From Phycisphaerales bacterium (GTDB taxonomy: Bacteria > Planctomycetota > Phycisphaerae > Phycisphaerales > UBA1924), in assembly GCA_013360675.1 (NCBI GenBank), contig JABWBB010000002.1:1-64000 (forward strand): DNA of 64,000 nt. The letters run 5' to 3'. Shown piece after piece: positions 16,354-24,374 of the stretch; position 1 is the stretch's first letter; each line of letters begins with the position of its first letter. Made by a program: the position numbers and the translations under genes. The notes beneath the pieces were generated by a model. That model saw only the letters and a list, made by a program, of their open reading frames with translations, did no database searches and was not told the origin of the DNA.

Positions 16354-17763
16354 ATGGATCCGAACATCCTTCTCAACAACCCCGACCTGCCCCCGAAGCT
16401 GCCGCAAGGAACGGTGGTGCAGCTCATCCCGATCGAGCGCATCAACCCCGCGCCGTACAACCCGCGCGTTGACCTGAAGCCCGGCGATCCGGGGTACGAC
16501 AAGCTTGTCAAGAGCATCGCCGAGTTCGGGCTCGTCGAGCCGCTGGTCTGGAACCAGCGCAGCGGCCACCTCGTCGGCGGCCATCAGCGGCTGAAGATCC
16601 TCCGTGACCGCGGTGATGAGATGGTGCCGGTCGTGGTCGTGGATCTTTCGTCGCAGAAGGAACGTGCCCTCAACCTCGCCCTCAACAAGATCCAGGGCGA
16701 CTGGGACGACACCAGGCTCGCGGAGGTTCTCCAGCACTTGATGCTGACGCCGCACCTTGATTGGGACCTCACCGGCTTCGAGTTCGATGAGGCCAAGGAC
16801 ATCATCGCCGAGGTGCTCGCCGACGCCGAGGAAGAAGCCGAAGAGGAGTTCGACGCGGAGCAGGAGCTGGCGAAGGCCGCGGCGCAGCCGGCCGTGACGC
16901 AGCCGGGCGACCTCATCCTGCTCGGCACCGATCCCGCCCGCCAGCACCGGCTGCTCTGCGGCGACAGCACCAACCCCGAGCACGTGCGTCGTCTGATGGA
17001 CGGCGAGCGGGCGGCGCTGTTTGCGACAGATCCGCCGTACCTCGTCGATTACGACGGCACCAACCACCCCGGGGCCAAGGCGGGCGTGAAAAACAAGGAC
17101 TGGTCGGGCACCTACGGCGTGACCTGGGACGACGCCGACGCCAACAGCGATCTTTACGACCGGTTCATCGCAACCGCAGTGGCGGAGGCGATCGCGCCGA
17201 ACGCGGCGTGGTACTGCTGGCACGCCTCACGCCGCCAGGCGATGCTCGAAGCGGCGTGGAACCGCCACGGCGCGTTTGTTCACTGCCAGATCATCTGGGC
17301 CAAGAACCGCCCGGTGCTCACGCGGACGTGGTACGCCTGGCAGCACGAGCCGTGCCTGATGGGCTGGATCCGCGGCAACCTGCCCCATCGCGCCGACGAA
17401 TCGCGGCTCTCCACGGTCTGGTCGATCGACACCATCCCCAACGGCGACCAGCGCCCCGACCACCCCACGCCCAAGCCGCTGGAGGTCTTCGAGATCCCGA
17501 TGCGGCAGCACACCAGGCCCGGCGAGGTCTGCTACGAGCCCTTCGCCGGCAGCGGCACGCAGATCATCGCGGCACAGCGGCTGCGGCGGCGCTGCTTTGC
17601 GATCGAGATCTCACCGGTCTACTGCGACCTCATCGTGCGGCGGTTCATCAAGCTGGCCGGCGAGGACGCCGTGGCGCCAGAGATCGCCGAGCGATACCGC
17701 GTTCGCGAGGTGCCTGCGCAGACGGTTGAGACGGCTGCTCAACCCACGGAGGGCGGGCAGTGA
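16354..17763 (+). CDS. ParB-like nuclease domain fused to DNA methyltransferase
   Basis: 469 residues. The N-terminal part (about 20-125) is ParB/sulfiredoxin-like (NPRVDLKPGD, FGLVEPLVWN, VGGHQRLKIL). An acidic linker follows, then a DNA methyltransferase with DPPY (D226-Y229) before FAGSGT (F397-T402). This motif order marks the beta class of N4-cytosine/N6-adenine enzymes. This fusion is common in phages and prophages, where it may protect phage DNA. Its position directly before terminase genes supports a phage origin. The start ATG at 16354 has AAAGGA upstream; a longer frame upstream has no such site. Confidence 0.85.
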   Translation: MDPNILLNNPDLPPKLPQGTVVQLIPIERINPAPYNPRVDLKPGDPGYDKLVKSIAEFGLVEPLVWNQRSGHLVGGHQRLKILRDRGDEMVPVVVVDLSSQKERALNLALNKIQGDWDDTRLAEVLQHLMLTPHLDWDLTGFEFDEAKDIIAEVLADAEEEAEEEFDAEQELAKAAAQPAVTQPGDLILLGTDPARQHRLLCGDSTNPEHVRRLMDGERAALFATDPPYLVDYDGTNHPGAKAGVKNKDWSGTYGVTWDDADANSDLYDRFIATAVAEAIAPNAAWYCWHASRRQAMLEAAWNRHGAFVHCQIIWAKNRPVLTRTWYAWQHEPCLMGWIRGNLPHRADESRLSTVWSIDTIPNGDQRPDHPTPKPLEVFEIPMRQHTRPGEVCYEPFAGSGTQIIAAQRLRRRCFAIEISPVYCDLIVRRFIKLAGEDAVAPEIAERYRVREVPAQTVETAAQPTEGGQ

Positions 17764-18602
17764 GCGAAAGCCACGACCCTTCGATTCCAGAGGAGCAGGG
17801 CGGCGGCGCTGACCAAGCGCCGCCGCCTCGCGCGCGGAGGCCTGTTCCCGAGCCCGAAGAGCCAGTCGAGTCCGACCACGCGACGGTGCTCGACATCCTC
17901 CGCGCGATCAAGTCCGGCCAGGTGAACCCGCGCAACGTCCGACCCGACGACCGGCGATTGTGCGTCGCTCATCTGGTGGGCGAAGGGTTGTCGGTCTCCG
18001 AGGTGGCGCAGGTGCTGCGGATCAGCGTGCGGACGGTGGCCCGCGACCGCCGGGCGATCAACGAGGAGAACGCGATCCAGCCCGATGCACGGCTGGCCGG
18101 CCTGTACGCGGGCCGGCTCGCCGCGGAGGCCGAGGCGACGATCGGCCGCATCCGCCGCGTCACCCGCGACAAGGACACGCCGCACGCGGTCAGGATCGAC
18201 GGCGAGTTCAAGTGCTACGACGTTCTCGACCGCTTCGTGCAGCGCCTGCAGTCCATGGGCTACCTGCCGACGGCCGCGCACCGGATTCAAGCCGATCTAA
18301 CCCACAACACCGGCGACCTGAGCAGCCTCGCGGAGCTGAAGGCCGAGCTCACCCGGCTCGAGTCCATCGACGCCGAGTGCCGTGTCATCGAGTCAGATGG
18401 AATCGGCGACGCCATGGATGACGCGTCTGAAGGCGACCTTCCTGCTCACGCCGGAGAGCATTCGGCACTGAGGGGCCCGGCCGGTGCATCCGTGCCTCGA
18501 GCCCAGACACGCGTTGAACGCGAGCGCCTGGAAGAGCAGGACATCAAGCGACGCATCGAAGAGAAGTGGAGGACCAAGAAGCCCGATGTCCAAGACCTCT
18601 GA
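17760..18602 (+). CDS. HTH protein, probable small terminase subunit
   Basis: 280 residues. A Pro/Glu-rich N-terminus leads to a helix-turn-helix (about 70-100: LVGEGLSVSEVAQVLRISVR) and then a helical region. The C-terminal tail is charged (RLEEQDIKRRIEEKWRTKK). The position right before the large terminase gene, the DNA-binding N-terminus and the helical remainder fit a small terminase subunit, but sequence similarity is not decisive. GTG start, overlapping the methyltransferase stop. Confidence 0.55.
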   Translation: MSESHDPSIPEEQGGGADQAPPPRARRPVPEPEEPVESDHATVLDILRAIKSGQVNPRNVRPDDRRLCVAHLVGEGLSVSEVAQVLRISVRTVARDRRAINEENAIQPDARLAGLYAGRLAAEAEATIGRIRRVTRDKDTPHAVRIDGEFKCYDVLDRFVQRLQSMGYLPTAAHRIQADLTHNTGDLSSLAELKAELTRLESIDAECRVIESDGIGDAMDDASEGDLPAHAGEHSALRGPAGASVPRAQTRVERERLEEQDIKRRIEEKWRTKKPDVQDL

Positions 18603-20190
18603 CACCCTCGTCGGCGTGCGGGCGGCGCTCTCGCTTCACCGTCGATCACTCGCGTCGCAGTCGCCTCGGGCGTTCGCCAAGGTGTACCTCGCCCGCCACT
18701 TCCGCTTGAAGCCCTCGCGCATGCACGAGGGGGTCTTCGAGCTGCTGGGTCAGGCCACCCAAGAACGCTCGAAGCGTCTAGCCGTCGCCGCGCCGCGCGG
18801 CCACGCCAAGAGCACCGTGGTCAGCCTGGCCTACGTGCTGTGGTCGGCGCTGTACCGCCACGAGCCGCTGATCCTGCTGGTCTCCGCCACACGCGAGCAG
18901 GCGGTGCAACTGCTCAAGAACGTCAAGGACGAGATCCAGGGCAACGAGCTGCTGCTGGAGGACTTCCCGGAGGTCTGCTCTCGCCCGGGCGAGGGCCGCA
19001 CGCCCAAGCCGTGGCGCGACAACAACATCCTCCTCCGCAATGGCGTCATGATCCGCGCCCTCGGCAGCGGCCAGGGCCTCCGCGGCGTGCGCCACGGCGC
19101 CAGCCGCCCCAGCCTGATCATCGGCGACGACCTCGAGAACCAGGAGCAGTGCGAGTCGCCCGAGCAGCGTGCCAAGATGCGCGACTGGTTCGAGAAGACG
19201 CTACTCAAGGCCGGCGACGGCCGCACCAACGTCGTGATCGTCGGCACCGTCCTGCACTACGACTCGCTCCTGGCCACCCTCGTCAACCCCGTCCGCGGCA
19301 AGGGTTCGGGCTGGGACAGCCGCGTATACCGCGCCGTCGAGTCCTTCAGCGAGCGCGCCGACCTCTGGGACCGCTGGGAGTCGATCCGCGTCGGCGAGGC
19401 CGAGCACGACGGCCGGCGCGGCCCGGTGGCGGCGGCGGCGTTCTTCGAGGCGAACAGACAGGAGATGCTCCGCGGCACGCGCGTGCTCTGGCCCGAGATG
19501 GAGGACTACCACCGGCTGATGCAGACCCGCGTCGACGAGGGTCGGCTGAGCTTCCAATCCGAGAAGCAGAACGAACCACTCGACCCCGAGCAGTGTCTCT
19601 TCTCGTCGGCGTCGTTCCGCTACTGGGATGATCAGAGCTCCGATCCTTCAGATCCCGCAGAGCTTCTCCGCAAGCTCGGCCCGCACACCCGCATCTATGG
19701 TGCCTGCGACCCGAGTCTGGGACGCCACGTCGGTCGCGGCGACTACACCGCGATCATCACCGTGGCCAAGGACGTCCGGGACGACTCGATCTACGTCCTC
19801 GACGCCGACATCGCCCGCCGCAAGCCCGAGCAGACCATCGAGCGGATCCTCGCGCTGGCGGGCGTGTACCGCTACGACGACTTCATCGTCGAGTCCAACC
19901 AGTTCCAGGAGATCATGGTCCGCCAGCTCGAGCACCTCGCCCGCACCCGCGGCGTGCGCCTCTACCCCCGCGCGGTGAGCAACACCGCCAACAAGCAGGC
20001 GCGGGTGGAGGGCCTCGAGCCGCTGATCAGCTCCGGCCGCCTCAAGTTCAGCCGCCGCCAATCCACGCTGCTGGACCAGCTCCGCCACTTTCCACTCGGC
20101 GCACACGACGACGGCCCCGACGCCCTCGAACTCGTCGTCACCCGCGCCGTCGAACGCCGAACAGCGAAGTTCGGGCGGTACGTGATGTGA
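18586..20190 (+). CDS. Phage terminase large subunit
   Basis: 534 residues. The N-terminal ATPase has a Walker A-like APRGHAKST (K75) and Walker B LIIGDDLEN (D181, D182), followed by a coupling segment (VIVGTVLHYDS). The C-terminal RNase-H-like nuclease shows CDPSLG (about 375), FIVESN and HDDGPDAL acidic residues. Such proteins drive DNA into phage heads and cut it. The start at 18586 overlaps the preceding gene by 17 bases. No portal, protease or capsid gene follows, so packaging here is either incomplete or depends on another phage. Confidence 0.9.
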   Translation: MSKTSDTLVGVRAALSLHRRSLASQSPRAFAKVYLARHFRLKPSRMHEGVFELLGQATQERSKRLAVAAPRGHAKSTVVSLAYVLWSALYRHEPLILLVSATREQAVQLLKNVKDEIQGNELLLEDFPEVCSRPGEGRTPKPWRDNNILLRNGVMIRALGSGQGLRGVRHGASRPSLIIGDDLENQEQCESPEQRAKMRDWFEKTLLKAGDGRTNVVIVGTVLHYDSLLATLVNPVRGKGSGWDSRVYRAVESFSERADLWDRWESIRVGEAEHDGRRGPVAAAAFFEANRQEMLRGTRVLWPEMEDYHRLMQTRVDEGRLSFQSEKQNEPLDPEQCLFSSASFRYWDDQSSDPSDPAELLRKLGPHTRIYGACDPSLGRHVGRGDYTAIITVAKDVRDDSIYVLDADIARRKPEQTIERILALAGVYRYDDFIVESNQFQEIMVRQLEHLARTRGVRLYPRAVSNTANKQARVEGLEPLISSGRLKFSRRQSTLLDQLRHFPLGAHDDGPDALELVVTRAVERRTAKFGRYVM

Positions 20191-20287
20191 GAGATCATCG
20201 CCTGGTGGTCGCAGTTCGTCGATCGATCCCGGCTACGCACCCGGAACCGGGGTGGACACGACGACCGACCACGCGCTTTCCAGAGGC

Positions 20288-20316
20288 TTGACCGCGTGAG
20301 GAAGGATCGGTAAGAT
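20288..20316 (+). promoter_or_regulatory. Promoter of the thymidine-modification operon
   Basis: TTGACC (20288-20293) and TAAGAT (20311-20316) are 17 bases apart. The first gene starts at 20342 with AAAGGA at 20331-20336. The -10 box lies inside a palindrome, which points to repression by the operon's own XRE protein. Confidence 0.7.
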
Positions 20317-20325
20317 ATTCTTACC
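20309..20325. promoter_or_regulatory. Palindromic operator, probable XRE site
   Basis: GGTAAGA (20309-20315) and TCTTACC (20319-20325) flank TAT. The arms are perfect and cover the -10 box. XRE repressors bind such short palindromes, and an XRE gene is second in the operon. Binding is inference. Confidence 0.7.
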
Positions 20326-20341
20326 AGTAGAAAGGACGCCC

Positions 20342-20632
20342 ATGACCACACGCATCAAGTCCGATGAGGCCGTCGAGCGGATCGTACACGAACTCCTGGG
20401 CCGTGGAGGCCATCCGTCTTCCGTGCGAGACGGCGACAACCTCATGCAGGCGGGACTCACCAGCCAAGACGGCGTTGAGATGGCTTGCGACTTGGAGGCG
20501 CGATTGGGCATCATCGTCCCAGGCGACTTCAACCCACTCGTCCACGAGAGCGGAAGCCGCATGCGCACGCTCGGTGAACTCAAGGCGTGGGCCCGCGCCC
20601 AGCAGCCGACCACGGCGAAGAAGGGAGGCTGA
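20342..20632 (+). CDS. Acyl/peptidyl-carrier-protein-like protein
   Basis: 96 residues. The stretch DNLMQAGLTSQDGVEMACDL, followed by EARLGIIVPGD and a final helix (LGELKAWA), has the order of a carrier protein. S41 takes the place of the phosphopantetheinylated Ser in the usual GxDSLxxVEL. The Leu after Ser is Gln here, so the fit is imperfect. If modified, it would carry an acyl or aminoacyl group on a thioester. It is the first gene of the operon, directly behind the regulated promoter. The ACP-like call is moderate; the cargo is unknown. Confidence 0.55.
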   Translation: MTTRIKSDEAVERIVHELLGRGGHPSSVRDGDNLMQAGLTSQDGVEMACDLEARLGIIVPGDFNPLVHESGSRMRTLGELKAWARAQQPTTAKKGG

Positions 20633-20636
20633 AAGA

Positions 20637-20999
20637 ATGGACGAAGCAGTCGTACAACGTGAAGCTATCGCGCGGCGGCTCCGTGTCGCGCGTGAGCAGG
20701 CCGGCCTGAGTCAGGGACAGGTGGCCAAGCTCATGAGCTGGCACCGCCCTACCGTCAGCCAGATCGAGGCCGGTCAGCGACGGGTCAGCGCCGAAGAGCT
20801 CGCCTCGCTCGCCAAACACTACTGCGTCTCGGTGTCGTGGTTGGCGAAGACCGGAGAACCAGACCAGGACCAGGCCGACCCCCAGCTCGAGCTCGCGGCG
20901 AAGGAACTCGGGAGGCTCAAGCCCGACGACCTCCAACGCGTCATCAAGCTGCTCACCGCCCTTAAGAAGAGAGGGGGTGGCCATGGCGATCACCGTTGA
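20637..20999 (+). CDS. XRE-family repressor
   Basis: 120 residues. An N-terminal HTH_3 domain (about 8-65: RLRVAREQAGLSQGQVAKLM, then PTVSQIEAGQR) is followed by a helical tail (about 80-115). It starts five bases after the preceding stop and overlaps the ImmA gene. The XRE plus ImmA pair is a known switch: the protease cuts the repressor when a signal is present, as in ICEBs1. It probably binds the palindrome at 20309-20325 and represses the operon (inference). Confidence 0.9.
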   Translation: MDEAVVQREAIARRLRVAREQAGLSQGQVAKLMSWHRPTVSQIEAGQRRVSAEELASLAKHYCVSVSWLAKTGEPDQDQADPQLELAAKELGRLKPDDLQRVIKLLTALKKRGGGHGDHR

Positions 21000-21849
21000 T
21001 GTCGCCCGCCTGGCGCTCCGCAAGGCTATCGAGACCCGCAAGCGATTGGCGATCCCGATGGACCACGCCGTCTGCGCTGTGGACGTCGCGCAGCAACTCG
21101 ACCTCGAAGTGTGGTTCAAGCCGCTCGCGAGCCTGGCGGGGATGTACTCCGGGGCAGACGACCCGACGATCATCATCGGATCGGACCGCCCCGCCGGCTA
21201 CCAGGCATCCGTCTGCTCGCACGAGATCGGTCACCATGTGTTTGGGCATGGAACCAGAGTCGATGAGTATGTCGAGGGCGCCGGTCGCGCCAGATCTGAC
21301 GACCCAGACGAGTCCCTCGCGAACCTCTTCGGCAGTCACCTCCTCATGCCTCAGGCCGCGGTCGCTCGCGTGTTTGCGGCGCGTGGATGGTCGTTGAAAC
21401 ACCCGACGCCCGAGCAGGTCTACATCGCCGCCGGATACCTCGGCGTGGGTTACCAGGCACTCGTCCATCACCTTCGATGGACGATCCGCTCATTGGCCGG
21501 AAGTGTCTTCGACCATCTGCTCGGGTTCCAGGCCAAGGACATCCGTCAGTCGCTCCGCGGCCGTGCCACGCCGCAGAACCTCATCGTTGTGGACGTTCAC
21601 TGGCTGGACCGCCCCATTGATCTGGTGGCCGGAGACTTGGCGTTTCTGCCCACCGGTGCTCGGGTTGAAGGCATGGCCGTTCAGCTCATCGATGAAAGCG
21701 AGGACCGCGTTACGATCCGCGCCACACGGCGCGGCATCGCACGGGCCGAGGCCTCCCGGCCCGAGTGGAGTTCGTTCATTCGGGTCATGCCAAAGTGCTA
21801 TGACGGCGCCGCGGTCCATCGACACCTGGAGGATCCAGATGAGCCATGA
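20983..21849 (+). CDS. ImmA/IrrE-family metallopeptidase
   Basis: 288 residues. The metalloprotease core has HEIGHHVFGH (H80, E81, H84) and the downstream zinc-site helix with SLANLFGSHLLMP. A C-terminal extension of about 120 residues (from about 170) has no clear match. The family cleaves XRE-type repressors, and its XRE partner is the gene just upstream. The ATG at 20983 is chosen over the GTG at 20977 because GAGGGGG lies about six bases before it. It overlaps the next gene by 11 bases. Confidence 0.88.
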   Translation: MAITVDVARLALRKAIETRKRLAIPMDHAVCAVDVAQQLDLEVWFKPLASLAGMYSGADDPTIIIGSDRPAGYQASVCSHEIGHHVFGHGTRVDEYVEGAGRARSDDPDESLANLFGSHLLMPQAAVARVFAARGWSLKHPTPEQVYIAAGYLGVGYQALVHHLRWTIRSLAGSVFDHLLGFQAKDIRQSLRGRATPQNLIVVDVHWLDRPIDLVAGDLAFLPTGARVEGMAVQLIDESEDRVTIRATRRGIARAEASRPEWSSFIRVMPKCYDGAAVHRHLEDPDEP

Positions 21850-22684
21850 GAACTGTGTCGTACCCGGTGGCAACCTATCCGTGGTTTGGGCCCGTGCTTT
21901 CCTTCGCGTGTTCGATGCGACCGGGGGCGAGCTCGCGCACCCGCTGCTGCTGTCGGTCACAGAGTTCAACAACCTCGGGGAGCCGGTCGAGATCCCGGCT
22001 ATCAGAGACGCCCTCGACGAGACCATCGACGCCATCAACAAGGGTGGCAATAAACGCAAGCTCCAGGGCGTCTCCGCCACCGCCAGCACCATCTTCCCGC
22101 ACATGAGCTGGTCACCCAGGTCCACCCGCCCCGCCGCCGAGCTGTTCGACCACTACAGGGACAAGGTGTACCCGAGGCTGAAGAAGCTCTGTTCGCTCAA
22201 CACGCATGGGACGTACTTCCTCCGCATGATCGACTGCCCGAGTTGCCGCCCCGATGGCACCCGTGTCAACCAGCTCGGGTCGATCATCGAGTGGTGGAGG
22301 CGAGACCGGGCCCAGGGCAAACGCACGCGCCGGAGCGCCATGCAGGTGTCCATCTACGACCCACCCCGCGACCACACCGGTTCGGGCCAAGGCGGCTTCC
22401 CCTGCTTGCAGCAGGTCAGCTTCGGGTGGAGCGACCGTGGCCTCGTGCTCTCGGCGTACTACCCGACCGAGTGGATTCTCGACCGCGGGTACGGCAACTA
22501 CCTTGGCCTCTGCCAGCTCGGGGCGTTCATGGCGCATGAGATGGAGCTGCCTCTTGACCGGGTGAACATCTTCGTCGCGCTCCCCGAGCGTGGGAGCGTC
22601 TCCAAGTCGGCCACCCAGTCGCTCGCGGACCTGCTCCGTTGCTACGAGTGCAATCCCTTGCCCGCAGCGGAGGCAACTCCATGA
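21839..22684 (+). CDS. Divergent thymidylate-synthase-fold protein
   Basis: 281 residues. The C-terminal half aligns by spacing with ThyA: FPC (C189) matches the nucleophile C146 of E. coli, and N220 in GNYLGL lies exactly 31 residues on, matching N177. The phosphate-binding RSxD is replaced by PTEW, and the H207/Y209 pair is absent. It may therefore act on a different or non-phosphorylated pyrimidine, or be a regulatory paralogue. Starts at 21839 inside the ImmA gene and overlaps the kinase gene by ATGA. The fold call rests on these motifs and the neighbouring genes, so it is moderate. Confidence 0.55.
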   Translation: MSHENCVVPGGNLSVVWARAFLRVFDATGGELAHPLLLSVTEFNNLGEPVEIPAIRDALDETIDAINKGGNKRKLQGVSATASTIFPHMSWSPRSTRPAAELFDHYRDKVYPRLKKLCSLNTHGTYFLRMIDCPSCRPDGTRVNQLGSIIEWWRRDRAQGKRTRRSAMQVSIYDPPRDHTGSGQGGFPCLQQVSFGWSDRGLVLSAYYPTEWILDRGYGNYLGLCQLGAFMAHEMELPLDRVNIFVALPERGSVSKSATQSLADLLRCYECNPLPAAEATP

Positions 22685-23301
22685 CCGCCGGTCGACTCAT
22701 CGTTCTGGAAGGTCCGGACGGTGCCGGCAAGAGCACGACATCGGCGCGCTTGGCCGAGCGGCTGCGCTCGGCCGGGGAGTGCGTGTCCTGCTTTGCGCTC
22801 CCAGGCAACGAACCCGGCTCGCTCGGCAAACACGTGCACGGCCTCCACCACGAACCGACGCGTCACGGGGTCCGTGGCATCCACGCTACGGCTCTGCAAG
22901 TGCTGCACGCTGCCGCTCACATTGACTCGATCTACACCACTATCCGGCCAGCGCTGGAGCGGGGAGACATCGTGATCATGGACCGGTTCTGGTGGTCCAC
23001 CCTCGTCTACGGCCGCGTCACAGGAGTCGACGCCGTGACGCTCGGGTTGCTACAGCAACTCGCCGAGCACCACTGGAGATTCGCCGTGCCGTCGGCTGCC
23101 TACGTGCTCATGGGACAGTCGGATGGTCCGCCAAGCGCGCAGAGCCAGACGGATCAGCTCCGCCACGCCTACTCGGAGTTCGTTGCGGCGCTCACGGTCT
23201 CTTTCCCAGTCCGGGTACTGCACGCTAGCGGAGTGAACGACCACTATGCAGAGCAGATCCTGCAGGAGTTCGGGGCCCGTGGCCGACGTAGTCCCGCATG
23301 A
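22681..23301 (+). CDS. Thymidylate-kinase-like P-loop kinase
   Basis: 206 residues. P-loop LEGPDGAGKST (K17), DR motif IVIMDRFWWS (D101, R102) and overall length match dTMP kinases. The LID region (MGQSDGPPSAQSQTDQ) lacks the usual cluster of arginines, so catalysis or substrate may differ. In this operon it could phosphorylate a modified dTMP analogue made by the flanking ThyA-like proteins (inference). It is coupled to both neighbours by four-base overlaps. It is not the obvious housekeeping tmk. Confidence 0.75.
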   Translation: MTAGRLIVLEGPDGAGKSTTSARLAERLRSAGECVSCFALPGNEPGSLGKHVHGLHHEPTRHGVRGIHATALQVLHAAAHIDSIYTTIRPALERGDIVIMDRFWWSTLVYGRVTGVDAVTLGLLQQLAEHHWRFAVPSAAYVLMGQSDGPPSAQSQTDQLRHAYSEFVAALTVSFPVRVLHASGVNDHYAEQILQEFGARGRRSPA

Positions 23302-24374
23302 GTCCAGCGATGCCCCGAGCCACCTCACAACGCCGACCTCGCCGCAAAGGGCCTGCCGAACGTCCGTCGGCGCCCTATGTGTTCAGTCGACTGGCCCCGG
23401 TTCAAACTACTCCGGTCTACGACACGTACTGGCGGTTCGCGGTCGAGCGACAGGCCATTCTCCTCCGTCGCGCCCGCGGCGCTCCGGCCCCTTGGACGAA
23501 AGATCCAGTCCTCTTACGGCACAAGTTTACCAATGCGTACCGGGCGGCCGACCGCGTCAGTCAGTTCCTGATTGCGCATGTCATTTACCAGGGTTCCGCG
23601 CAAGCGGACGAGGTCGTGTTCCGAGTCCTGCTTTTCAAGCTGTTCAACAAGATTGAGACGTGGGAACTCTTGCAGCAACGACTTGGCGAACTGTCGTGGA
23701 GGCGATTCGAAGCCTCTCAGTATGCCGCCATTCTCTCTGGCGCCAGAGCGGCGGGCACGCGCATCTATTCACCGGCATACATCATGCCTTCCGCACGTTC
23801 GGCATTCGGATCTGCGGAGAAACACCGCAATCATCTCGCACTGATCGAGCACATGATGCGGGACCGCGTGACAACCAAGATCACGAAGGCGGCGAGCTTG
23901 GGCGGCGTGTACGCAACGCTTCGCTCGTATCCATCGCTTGGTCCATTCCTCGCATTCCAAATGGCGATCGACCTGAACTACTCGCCGATCATCGACTTTG
24001 ACGAGATGTCGTTCGTTGTGCCCGGCCCGGGGGCTCTGGACGGAATCGCCAAGTGCTTCAGCACGCGAGCCGGGCTCAACGAGGTCGACATCATCAAGCT
24101 CGTTGCCGACCGACAGGACGCCGAGTTCCAGAGTCGGGGTTTGACGTTCGAGCCTCTTGGCCATCGTCGGCTCCAACTGGTCGACTGCCAGAATCTCTTC
24201 TGCGAAGTAGATAAGTACGCGCGCGTGGCTCATCCAGAGGTCCAGGGCCTCAGCGGACGGACGCGCATCAAGCAGGTCTTTACGCCGAAGCGCGAGCTTC
24301 TAAAGCTCTGGTTCCCGCCGAAGTGGGGCGTCAACGAGGTCCTTTCCAAGCAGTTGCAGCAGGTGCCAAGATGA
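23298..24374 (+). CDS. HMUDK-helical/thymine-pyrophosphorylase-like protein
   Basis: 358 residues. The N-terminal half (about 40-140) shows VYDTYWRFAVERQAI, then PWTKDPVL, HKFTNAYRAADRVSQFLI and FRVLLFKLFNKIETWELL. I recognise this as the helical domain of the 5-hmdU DNA kinase / alpha-glutamyl- or putrescinyl-thymine pyrophosphorylase group. In phages making hypermodified thymine, such proteins act on 5-hydroxymethyluracil in DNA. The C-terminal half (about 190-355) has no separate domain that I can name. It lies between a TMK-like and a ThyA-like gene with ATGA overlaps on both sides. The family call is from memory of motifs; a profile search would settle it. Confidence 0.7.
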   Translation: MSPAMPRATSQRRPRRKGPAERPSAPYVFSRLAPVQTTPVYDTYWRFAVERQAILLRRARGAPAPWTKDPVLLRHKFTNAYRAADRVSQFLIAHVIYQGSAQADEVVFRVLLFKLFNKIETWELLQQRLGELSWRRFEASQYAAILSGARAAGTRIYSPAYIMPSARSAFGSAEKHRNHLALIEHMMRDRVTTKITKAASLGGVYATLRSYPSLGPFLAFQMAIDLNYSPIIDFDEMSFVVPGPGALDGIAKCFSTRAGLNEVDIIKLVADRQDAEFQSRGLTFEPLGHRRLQLVDCQNLFCEVDKYARVAHPEVQGLSGRTRIKQVFTPKRELLKLWFPPKWGVNEVLSKQLQQVPR

